Assembly: GCF_026342435.1 (NCBI RefSeq)
Contig: NZ_JAPEMT010000005.1
Span: 62,001-126,000, forward strand
DNA length: 64,000 bases
From: Streptomyces sp. NBC_00237
Lineage (GTDB): Bacteria; Actinomycetota; Actinomycetes; Streptomycetales; Streptomycetaceae
Reading direction: 5' to 3'
Shown here one piece after another: positions 44,581-51,691 of the stretch. Every line of letters begins with the position of its first letter. Position 1 is the first letter of the stretch. The translations under genes were made by a program, and so were the position numbers. Under the pieces are notes generated by a model. The model had not been told where the DNA came from. It did not search any database and saw only the letters and a program-made list of their open reading frames with translations.

Positions 44581-44985
44581 TCAGAGGCGAGGGATCTCAA
44601 TGGCGGGGCAGCGGTTCATGACCATGTCGAGGCCGGCGGCGCGGGTGCGTTCGTAGGCGGAATCGTCGACGACGCCGAGCTGGAACCAAACGGCCTTCGC
44701 GCCGATGGCGACGGCTTCGTCGGCGACTGCTCCGGCGAGGTCGCTGTTGACGAACACGTCGACTACATCGACTTCGAACGGGATGGCATCGAGGGACGCG
44801 TACCCCTGCTCGCCGTGCACGGTCTCCGCCTTGGGATGGACGGGGACGACGCGCTTGCCGAACTGCTGAAGGACCCGGGCGACCCCGTACGCGGCGCGCT
44901 CCTGGTTCGACGAAAGACCCACGACGGCCCAGGTGTTCCCGGACTCCGTCAGGATCTTGCGGATCAGTTCCTGTTCCTCGTGCAT
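44581..44985 (-). CDS. CoA-binding (YccU/DUF CoA_binding_2) protein
   Basis: A 134-residue protein with a Rossmann-type CoA-binding domain: WAVVGLSSNQERAAYGVARVLQQFG, VPVHPKAETVHGEQGY and VWFQLGVVD. ATG 44985 follows TGAGGGGACACG. The family binds CoA or related nucleotides; the role is not well defined. Its 3' half is duplicated directly downstream in diverged form, and both copies share GACGGTCAGAGGCG at the stop, with a 29-bp identical block inside, so this copy may have arrived with the island to its right. Confidence 0.88.
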   Translation of the reverse strand: MHEEQELIRKILTESGNTWAVVGLSSNQERAAYGVARVLQQFGKRVVPVHPKAETVHGEQGYASLDAIPFEVDVVDVFVNSDLAGAVADEAVAIGAKAVWFQLGVVDDSAYERTRAAGLDMVMNRCPAIEIPRL

Positions 44986-45172
44986 GCGTGTCCCCTCAGT
45001 GCTGTGGTTCATCGAGCTGAACGTGGCCGGTAGTCCGGCTGATTCCATGCTCCTGGAAGGCTCCCACACCCGCGCGGAAGAGAGAGGCGAGGTGCACGCA
45101 GCACAAGGCGCTCAGAGAGTGTTGCGGTCTGGGCTGCGACGCACGTGGCACTCGTCCCATCGACCGGCTTGA

Positions 45173-45577
45173 TCACCGCACCTGTCGCGGTTCTATGTGC
45201 AGGCATCGATCTCGCTGGGCGTAGCCGCCGGGGACACCGGTGCCGACTTTGGTCCAGAAGGGCACGGATTCACGAAAGTGCCCGCCGCCCGTGTACCACT
45301 CCAGCCCGGGGTAGTCGCTGCGGAGCGCGGCTGAAGCGAGACCATGGCGTTCGTACCCCGGATAGCAGTACGGCGACTCCACCCAGCCGATGGCGCATTG
45401 CGGGCACACCACGTACTCGACCTCAAAGGCGACCTCTGCCGCAACGTAGGCGGCTCGGATGCGCCAACCTGTTCGTTCGAACGCCCCGGCAGGCCGGTCA
45501 ATCCAGGGCCTTGAGGGAGTGGCGTCCTGGACGAACCGGTAGAGCTCGGGATGGCGGATTCCATCAATGGTTGCGAA
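45173..45577 (-). pseudogene. 5'-truncated gene of unknown function cut by the IS30 element
   Basis: A continuous frame of about 134 codons runs into the end of the IS30-type transposase gene; it opens right after the transposase stop (TGA) and has no start of its own. The readable protein includes HPELYRFVQDATPSRPWIDR, a CPQC motif (VVCPQCAIGW) and a later Cys (SPYCYPGYE), suggesting a small metal-binding domain. A shorter GTG start at 45412 exists. The missing N-terminus was not found on the far side of the element. Confidence 0.65.
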
Positions 45578-46738
45578 TCACCTGGTCAATGGGCCTGCAA
45601 GGCATTCTTGCATGGCCTCGACCGGGGTCTTGTCTCCGAGCACGATGCGAGGTCGGCGGTTGAGCTGATGGGCGACGGCGCGCAGGTCTTGTGCGGTGTG
45701 GACGGAGAGGTCGGTGCCCTTGGGAAAGTACTGCCGCAGCAGGCCATTCATGTTCTCGTTGGTGCCGCGCTGCCAGGGCGAGTGAGGGTCGCAGAAGTAG
45801 ATCCGGAAGCCGGTGAGTGCCTCGATGTCCTCGTGGAGTGTGAGTTCGCGCCCCTGGTCCCAGGTGAGGGTCCGCTTCATCTGGGGTGGGATGTGCGCGG
45901 TCTGTGTGATCAGCGCGTTGCGGACTGGCGGGGCCTTCCAACCGGCGGGCAAGTGGATCAGATGGACGTAGCGGGTGGTGCGTTCGACCAGGGTGCCGAT
46001 CGCGGAGCCCTGTCCGCGGCCGATGATCAGGTCGCTTTCCCAATGCCCGGGAGTTCTGCGGTCGTTGACCTCGACGGGACGCTGGTGGATCAGCGTCATA
46101 TTCTTGATCTTGTTCAGGGTCGGCACGCCGCGACGCTGCCTCTTGCGTCGGGTTCGGCCGGTACGGAGCTTGGCGACGCGACGGCCGAGGAGGCCGGCGA
46201 ACAGGGCCCGGTAGATCGTCTCCGGGCATGCCCGCATTGCTGAGTCGGGGGCGTGTTCGCGGGTCAGATGGCGCGAGATCTGCTGAGGTGACCACTTCTC
46301 GGTGAGCTTCTCGGGTACGAACCTTCGCAGCGGCTCGCCGGCCCGGATCTTCTCTTCCTTGGGGCGCCTGCGACGCAGGAGTACCTGGTTGTGGGCCCAA
46401 CAGGGGTTGTAGCGGCCATCAGGCTTGCTGTTGCGCTTGATCTCCCGGTAGACACTCTGGAAGCTCTTCCCGATCAAGGAAGCGATCCGCTTCACGCTCT
46501 GGTCGGCGTGTAGGCCGTCGGCGATCGCGATGCGGTCGTCTTGGGTGAGGAAGCGCGGCGATATCGGGCCGCCGTCAGGAACGATCATGCTTGCAGCATC
46601 GATGAACCACAACGAGCCGCAGCTCGTGGACACCCCGACCTGGCGGGCGGCAGCCGCACCTCGGTACCCCTCGTGCAGCAGCTCGAAGTACCTCTTCTTC
46701 ACAGCAGTCGGCACTTTGTTGGGGGCGTACCTCGGCAT
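45578..46738 (-). CDS. IS30-family transposase
   Basis: A 386-residue DDE transposase. N-terminal HTH regions (RRFLTQDDRIAIADGLHADQSVKRIA-like, and FQSVYREIKRNS) are followed by the catalytic core: HWESDLIIG (first Asp), LTWDQG (second Asp) and NENMNGLLRQYFPKG (Glu), all in IS30 order. ATG 46738 has GGAAGGAGAG 8 bases ahead; the frame extends 34 codons further into the terminal hairpin. No frameshift is seen, so it could be active. Confidence 0.95.
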   Translation of the reverse strand: MPRYAPNKVPTAVKKRYFELLHEGYRGAAAARQVGVSTSCGSLWFIDAASMIVPDGGPISPRFLTQDDRIAIADGLHADQSVKRIASLIGKSFQSVYREIKRNSKPDGRYNPCWAHNQVLLRRRRPKEEKIRAGEPLRRFVPEKLTEKWSPQQISRHLTREHAPDSAMRACPETIYRALFAGLLGRRVAKLRTGRTRRKRQRRGVPTLNKIKNMTLIHQRPVEVNDRRTPGHWESDLIIGRGQGSAIGTLVERTTRYVHLIHLPAGWKAPPVRNALITQTAHIPPQMKRTLTWDQGRELTLHEDIEALTGFRIYFCDPHSPWQRGTNENMNGLLRQYFPKGTDLSVHTAQDLRAVAHQLNRRPRIVLGDKTPVEAMQECLAGPLTR

Positions 46739-46808
46739 GCGAACACTCTCCTTCCGGAACATTCGCAACCACCGATAGAACTCAAGGTCGACGCGGTGGC
46801 GCATCGTT

Positions 46809-46838
46809 GCGAAAGTCCCGATCCGACGGGACTTTCGC
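46809..46838. repeat. 12-bp perfect hairpin in the IS right end
   Basis: GCGAAAGTCCCG (46809-46820) and CGGGACTTTCGC (46827-46838) around six bases. It lies upstream of the transposase start and may block read-through transcription from outside. Confidence 0.85.
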
Positions 46839-46865
46839 ACAGGCCTTCATCGGATAGTGAGGTGC

Positions 46866-46960
46866 GATCATGGCCCCGGGTGCGGGGGGTGTGCCTGACG
46901 GAGGATGCCCGTGGCTCGCCCCATCAAGGTCGTGCGCACAGCGACCGTCGTGGCGCCGCT
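46866..46960 (+). pseudogene. Orphan leader and first codons of a terminase-small-subunit-like gene
   Basis: About 95 bases match the leader and start at 47548-47642: GATCATGG, then CCTGACGGAGGA, then CCGTGGCTCGCCC, with scattered changes. The copy here has the same GTG (46911) and ribosome site, but its frame dissolves within 25 codons. It marks an old duplication or recombination in the phage remnant. Confidence 0.7.
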
Positions 46961-46993
46961 CCGTCCGCAGCGAGCGACACCACGGCGCTGGCT

Positions 46994-47197
46994 TCAGCTA
47001 ACGGACGCTCGAGTCTCGTCGTTGTCGTCGTCCGCCGGGTCGGCTTCGTCGGGCCTGCGCCGACGAAGCGAGTCGATGGCCCGACGCCAGGCGTCCATCA
47101 CCTCGGGAATCTGGTCCAGGATCTGCCGTATCTGAGTCAAGAAAACCGCTGCCACGGTGCCCGCAGCGAGAATCCACAGGACGGGTGTCGCTTCCAC
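46994..47197 (-). CDS. Small single-span membrane protein
   Basis: A 67-residue protein. One N-terminal membrane helix (VLWILAAGTVAAVFL) is followed by a charged cytoplasmic tail ending in DEADPADDDNDE. GTG 47197 has a GACGGAGG ribosome site. The size and layout fit a phage or island accessory protein such as a holin-like or anchor peptide; no family is recognised. The flank 47198-47592 holds only a doubtful minus-strand ORF (47240-47518). Confidence 0.5.
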   Translation of the reverse strand: MEATPVLWILAAGTVAAVFLTQIRQILDQIPEVMDAWRRAIDSLRRRRPDEADPADDDNDETRASVS

Positions 47198-47592
47198 TGT
47201 GCCTCCGTCTTTCGATGACGGGTCAGACGAAGCGCAAGCTCAGCCTGACCCAATGAATGGGGCAAAGCTGAGATCGCGCCAGCGCAGCGACTCAGGTACC
47301 GCTTCCGGTCGGAATGCTCCGCCGGGCTGTTCCCTGCATGCGTGTGGTCGTGCCGCAGAGCCACTGCGAAGTGGTTCCCCATAACCTGAGTTGGCGCTGG
47401 CCGGTCCAGGTACAGGGGGCTCCCAAATTGGAGCCCAGCCACTGCCGCCCTTGCGGACGGCCACGACGTGTTGGGTCGCTATGACCAACGCGGCTGACAG
47501 TAGCCGAACATCTCGCACGGCGTGCCTGTTTCGTCTCAGTTGGGTGATGTGATCATGGGAGTGGGTGCGGGTTTACCTGACGGAGGAGTTCC

Positions 47593-48155
47593 GTGGCTCG
47601 CCCTACCAAGGCTGCGCGCGCAGCGATCACCAAGCGCCTTGCCGACGCGATCGACCTGCGCCTGGCCCGGGTCGACCGGCTCACCGTCGCCCGCAAGCTC
47701 GCCGTCGACCTCGCCATCAACGGTGACCGGATCGCGTACCCGCAGGGATACGGAGTCGACCGGTACGCCAAGGGGCGGGAGCCGCCGGCAGACGACGCGC
47801 TGGTCCGCTCAACGTGCAAGGACGTCCGCGAAGCCCTCAAGGAGCGCCGGGCCGCCCTCGATGACGAGGTTAACGAACTCCGCATAGTGGAAGCTGAACA
47901 CCTGGACCAGTTGTTCTTCGTCGCGTACAAGGAGGCCGTTCGGGGCGGACAACTCCCGGCGATCGTCCGCGCGTTGCGCATCATGGAGCGCCGCGCCCGT
48001 CTCCTCGGCTTCGACCGGTCTGCCCGTACGGAGGTGACCTGGGCCGACGGTGGCGCCCTCCTCCGGGGGAGCCTGTCGCCCTCGACGAGCTGGACGCGAT
48101 GGTCACCGCCACGGAGAGGGCGGTTCACGGTGAGCAGTGACCGCACCCTCCACTT
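47593..48155 (+). pseudogene. Phage terminase small-subunit-like gene, frameshifted near its end
   Basis: Starts MARPTKAARAAITKRLADAI from GTG 47593 (CGGAGGA ahead). It carries ALRIMERRARLLGFDRS near residue 130, a stretch typical of the gene just before terminase large in actinophages. After WADGG (near 48,050) the frame is lost; the next frame gives GEPVALDELDAMVTATERAVHGEQ and a stop at 48155, a natural-looking end overlapping the next start. One indel in CTCCTCCGGGGG explains this. Confidence 0.65.
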
Positions 48156-48505
48156 AATCGCCCGGTACCGCAGTCTGGAAGGTGGGCAGCGGCGCACGCT
48201 CGCCGCCCGGGCCACCCCGCAGCCATGGGCGCTGCTGCTGGGGGCGGAGAAGCACCTCGCCATGGATCGCTCGCCCGGCACCCTCGCCGCGGTCGTCACC
48301 AACTTGAAAGCGTGGCAGGCCCCGCACCTTGACCTCGTCGACCAGGCGTGGATCGGCATGGCGGAGGGCCATCTCGACCGGGTCATGCTGACCATGCCGC
48401 CTCGTCACGGCAAGTCCCAACGCGCAGCACGCTGGGGCCCGTTGTCGTACCTGCGGAAGTACCAAGACGGGCGCGTCATCATCGCCCCCACCGAAGAGAC
48501 CTGTC
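48130..48505 (+). pseudogene. Truncated phage terminase large-subunit gene
   Basis: From GTG 48130, reading VSSDRTLHLIARY. It contains the large-terminase ATPase Walker A region RVMLTMPPRHGKSQRAARWG (near residue 95) and YLRKYQDGRVIIA, and then breaks off near 48,500. The catalytic Walker B and nuclease parts are gone, and unrelated phage sequence follows in another frame. It cannot be functional. Confidence 0.8.
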
Positions 48506-48509
48506 CGAG

Positions 48510-49190
48510 AAGCGCAGGTGGTTCTGGGCTCGGTGTTCCAGCTCGCCGACGGCGGACGTATGGACGCCCTCAACACCGCCCCGCAACTGCAAGAGCTGCG
48601 CAACCGCACCGACCGGATCGCCGTGAACTCCCGAGTCAATGCCGGAGGTTCGGGCACGTTCGATGCCACGCGCCTGCCGTCCGGCTACGCGCTTCAACTC
48701 ACCCTCGGCCCCCTTGATGCGCTCATCGGCGCGATGCGGCTCGCACGCACAAGTACGTGCTCCTGCTGCGCATGGTCTACCGGCTGCACCAGGCCGGACA
48801 GATGTGGTCGGTTGAAGTGGACGAAGCCAGCGGGCGAAACCCCGACTGCCCACACCGTGTTCGGGCCGCACACGCCGACCGACCGGGCCGCGATCCTGGA
48901 GGAAGTCATCAAGGCCCGACGCGGGGGTGATGTCCCTGGAGACCGCCGTACGGATGCTCATGGACGCGGGCTACCCGATCGAGGACGTCTCCGAGGAGAT
49001 CGGGCGCATCCAGTCGCGGGCCTTCGACGCCGTCGCCCGCCTGGCCGACGCCACCGGCGACGCTGCTGTGGTCGGGGAGTACCTGGGGCTGGCCGAGGCG
49101 GACCCGGGGGTCCTGACCGTTCCTCTCATCCGCAAGCCGGGCGAGCAGACCGGTATGGAGGACACCAAGGATTACGGCACCGACAGGTAG
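48510..49190 (+). pseudogene. Scrambled remnant of a probable phage portal gene
   Basis: Fragments in different frames: VVLGSVFQLADGGRMDALN with ELRNRTDRIAVNSRVNAGG (48,518-48,740), HKYVLLLRMVYRLHQAG (about 48,740-48,800) and SLETAVRMLMDAGYPIEDVSEEI through LAEADPGVLTVPL (48,927-49,190). The last part resembles the C-terminus of actinophage portal proteins. Position after terminase large supports this; the assignment is inferred. Confidence 0.5.
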
Positions 49191-49287
49191 GAGCCGGTGC
49201 AGGGGGAGGGGTACGCGCTCAAGGCATGCACGTCGAGGGCACGGCCGCCGATGAGGGTCGGAACCGGGATCGACCGGGAGCCGAGAG

Positions 49288-49833
49288 TTGAGTATTGCAG
49301 CTCATGTGCGGACTTCGAAGAGGTCGCACGCTGCTTCTATGGCGATAGATCAGGCACGTCTGTGGGGGGATGCCGGGCTAGCGATTGCGGCAACGTGCTC
49401 AGTCTCAGTGCTGGTGATGTTGACCATTTGGTCGACGCTGAGTGCGATGTTCCGTGGGCGCGGCAAGGAGCGCCATGTGGCACTCAATCTGCTGGATGCT
49501 GCGCTCATCGTTGTGTTGCCGGCTGTGGTGGTGGCGGGACTCTCACTACTGGTCTTATGGGCCTGGTATGCAGGGCTGTGGCTGACCCTCGTAGCCCTGC
49601 TTGCGGTACCACCGTGGATGTTGAAGAGGGCGCTGGGGCCGGGCCTGCCGCGGTGGCTGGAGTGGTTGGCCCAGCAAGCCAGAAATATGCGGTTTATGCG
49701 GCGTCGTAACCATGCGGACTCCCACCACGCCACTCGATCATCGGTGAGTCTGAGTCGGACAGATACTCGCCGTCCAAGCCGGCCTGTCGCAGGAACTCGG
49801 CCAGGTCGCGGTCGTCGTAGGCGACGCCGATGA
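49288..49833 (+). CDS. Small multi-span membrane protein
   Basis: About 181 residues from TTG 49288. Three hydrophobic stretches (AGLAIAATCSVSVLVMLTIW, ALIVVLPAVVVAGLSLLVLWAW, LWLTLVALLAVPPW) are followed by an Arg/Ser-rich tail. The tail overlaps a convincing minus-strand ORF, so the true end of function may be near residue 140. No family recognised. It interrupts the phage-gene order. Confidence 0.55.
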   Translation: MSIAAHVRTSKRSHAASMAIDQARLWGDAGLAIAATCSVSVLVMLTIWSTLSAMFRGRGKERHVALNLLDAALIVVLPAVVVAGLSLLVLWAWYAGLWLTLVALLAVPPWMLKRALGPGLPRWLEWLAQQARNMRFMRRRNHADSHHATRSSVSLSRTDTRRPSRPVAGTRPGRGRRRRRR

Positions 49834-49846
49834 TCCGTTCGTTCAC
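49694..49846 (-). CDS. Small acidic hypothetical protein
   Basis: A 50-residue ORF (VNERIIGVAYDDRDLAEFLRQ onward) with balanced, protein-like composition, ending WRGGSPHGYDAA. GTG 49846 has only a weak ribosome site. It is convergent with and overlapping the membrane-protein gene. It may be the remainder of a longer gene. Confidence 0.4.
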   Translation of the reverse strand: MNERIIGVAYDDRDLAEFLRQAGLDGEYLSDSDSPMIEWRGGSPHGYDAA

Positions 49847-50164
49847 GGTCAGGCGCCGTCCTTCGGTGCCACGGGGGCGGTGTGCGACGACATGAGGGTG
49901 CTCGGGTATGCCTCCAAGGTGCGCGCGTGAGGCGCTGCTCGCACTGGCCTGCGGGCGACAACGGGAGAGCCCCGACCAGCACCAGCGCAGGTCGGGGCGG
50001 GCCCGGGTAGCAAGCATTTCGCAGACGCGATTTCGGATCTGATCAACAGCAGCCCGAGGCGGCACAACGCCTTGTCGATTATCTGTTCCGTGAAACGCTG
50101 GTGGCTGCCTGCCGGGCGCTCGTAGGGTGATCGCTCGACAGCTTCAGAACGCTCAGGAGTGGGG

Positions 50165-50770
50165 ATGAGAGTGACGCAGAGCGGCAGGCAAGGTCAGCCA
50201 CGGTGGGCCTGGTGGTTCGTTGGCATCGTCATCCCGGTCCTGGGGTTAGTCGTCACCCTTTACGTCAGCACTTCGGCTCGGTCCGACGGTGTCGATCCCC
50301 CGCCGAAGACCGGTGAGACCGCGAACGGCGTCGGGGGCAAGGAGAAGCAGGGCACCGCGGAGGGGGAGACCTCGAAGAAGGTTTTCGGCCCGCGTGAATT
50401 GACTTTTGACTTCAAGCAAGACAGCGGCTTCCACGTGGAGCTCGACGTAGGGGAGCCCATGCTCCTGCAAGACGACCAAGGGGCTGACCTTGCCGTGAGC
50501 AACGGGGCGGCCAGGTGGAAGTATCTCCGATTGGCGGGGCCGAGGTACGAAGATGTGCTGGCTCCCTTGCCCGCCTCAGCGTCAGCGGCAGGTAAGGACT
50601 GCCAACGAGCACTAGAACGAAACCTGACGGACCTCCTGGAAGGTGTGACTCCAGGGCAGCGTGCCTGCATCGCAACCAGCGAAGGACGCGTCGCGCTGAT
50701 GGAGGTCGTCTCAGCCCCGGTGGGCGGTTCTCGTTTGAAGGTGAACTTCACAGTCTGGGAGTCGCCATGA
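50165..50770 (+). CDS. Single-span membrane-anchored hypothetical protein
   Basis: A 201-residue protein with one N-terminal membrane helix (WWFVGIVIPVLGLVVTLYV, near residue 20). A 30-residue Gly/Lys/Glu/Thr linker follows, then a soluble outer domain of about 130 residues with two cysteines (GKDCQRALE, GQRACIATSEG). ATG 50165 has CAGGAG 5 bases ahead. The layout is common in Streptomyces; no function seen. Confidence 0.65.
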   Translation: MRVTQSGRQGQPRWAWWFVGIVIPVLGLVVTLYVSTSARSDGVDPPPKTGETANGVGGKEKQGTAEGETSKKVFGPRELTFDFKQDSGFHVELDVGEPMLLQDDQGADLAVSNGAARWKYLRLAGPRYEDVLAPLPASASAAGKDCQRALERNLTDLLEGVTPGQRACIATSEGRVALMEVVSAPVGGSRLKVNFTVWESP

Positions 50771-50855
50771 GGCTCGGAGGGAGCGAGATGGTCGGCATCC
50801 ACGAACCAGTGGATAGATTCGGATAGGCGCGGGGTGCTGTGGTCTGGAGGACTTT

Positions 50856-51360
50856 GTGTCTCGCCCGCTGCCCCATTCGCACACTGTGCCCCGTCACCGC
50901 AAGGACGGCCGACCCATCTTCCCGATCCTCGGTGCGGTCGAGGGCGACCCGTCCCTCGACCCACCTGCGTCGGAGCCCACGTTCACTCAGGCCGAGGTCG
51001 CGTCGCTGGTGGCGCGGGAGAAGCAGCAGGGCAGCCGGGCCGGGGTGAACGACGTCTTGGCGAAGCTCGGCTTCGACAAGATCGACGACCTGGCGGCGTT
51101 CGTGCAGTCGCAGAAGGATGCTGCGGCCGCGCAGCTGTCCGAGGTTGAGTAGCGGGAGCAGGCGGCCAGGCTCGCGAGGAGGCTGCGGTGGCGCGTGAGC
51201 GGGCTGCGGAGGCGAAGGAGCGGCTGCCCCGTGGCGTACGGCCCTCGTCAGGCTCGGCGCAGTCGGCAAGGACCTGACGGATGCGGAAGCCCTGCTGCGG
51301 GCCACGCTCACCGAGGACGCCGACGCCCGGGCGGTAGCCGAGGCCGTCGAGGCGAGGTGT
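50856..51360 (+). pseudogene. Broken phage scaffold-like gene
   Basis: GTG 50856 with GGAGG ahead gives an intact first part (RKDGRPIFPILGA, then EPTFTQAEVASLVAREKQQG, a scaffold-type coiled region) to a TAG at 51150. Beyond the stop, coiled-coil sequence continues in shifted frames (EEAAVARERAAEAKERL; then DLTDAEALLRATLTEDADARAVAEAVEAR). One nonsense and at least one frameshift change have therefore split it. Confidence 0.6.
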
Positions 51361-51441
51361 CAGAGGACCGTGGGGAGCTTCAAGGCGAGTGCGGTGATGC
51401 GGGCGGCGGGGCGGATGTCGACGGCGTGGGAGGGGGGATTC

Positions 51442-51459
51442 GGGGGGGGGGGGGGGGGG
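51442..51459 (+). repeat. 18-G homopolymer
   Basis: An uninterrupted run of 18 G, preceded by GGGGGG at 51432-51437. The stretch 51361-51691 has no believable gene. The tract lies about 230 bases before the start of the CBS-HEPN gene. Confidence 0.85.
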
Positions 51460-51691
51460 AGAGGATCGTGCACTGCGCGGGGTGCGGGGGTCCGGTTCGG
51501 TGGCCAAGGAGTGGGCGTAGAGGAAGGGCTGGAAGAGGTCGGAGGAGGTGGGTTTTCGATCGGCCTAGAGCTTGCACTTGGCGTCCATGGGGTGGCGGGT
51601 GGCGGCGGGCCGCGCCCGGTTGGGAACTTGCCCATGTGTGAGCGTGCTTGCGAGTATCTGATCGAACATCAAAATCGGGGATGGGGAAGTC

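Larger units (their letters stand above)
45571..46841 (-). mobile_element. IS30-family insertion sequence
   Basis: Boundaries are approximate. The left end begins near TTGCGAATCACC and the right end near GGACTTTCGCACAG; read inward both contain TGCGAA as a short imperfect terminal repeat. The single transposase gene fills it. A 12-bp perfect hairpin lies inside the right end. Confidence 0.75.

Noticed and set aside
46905..47218. Plus-strand ORFs after the IS30 element
   Set aside because: They lie opposite a better small membrane-protein gene and are Arg/Ser-rich; only the first 50 bases resemble a phage gene start.
47240..47518. 92-codon minus-strand ORF next to the terminase remnant
   Set aside because: No ribosome site, mixed composition and no pattern; could be real but is not supportable.
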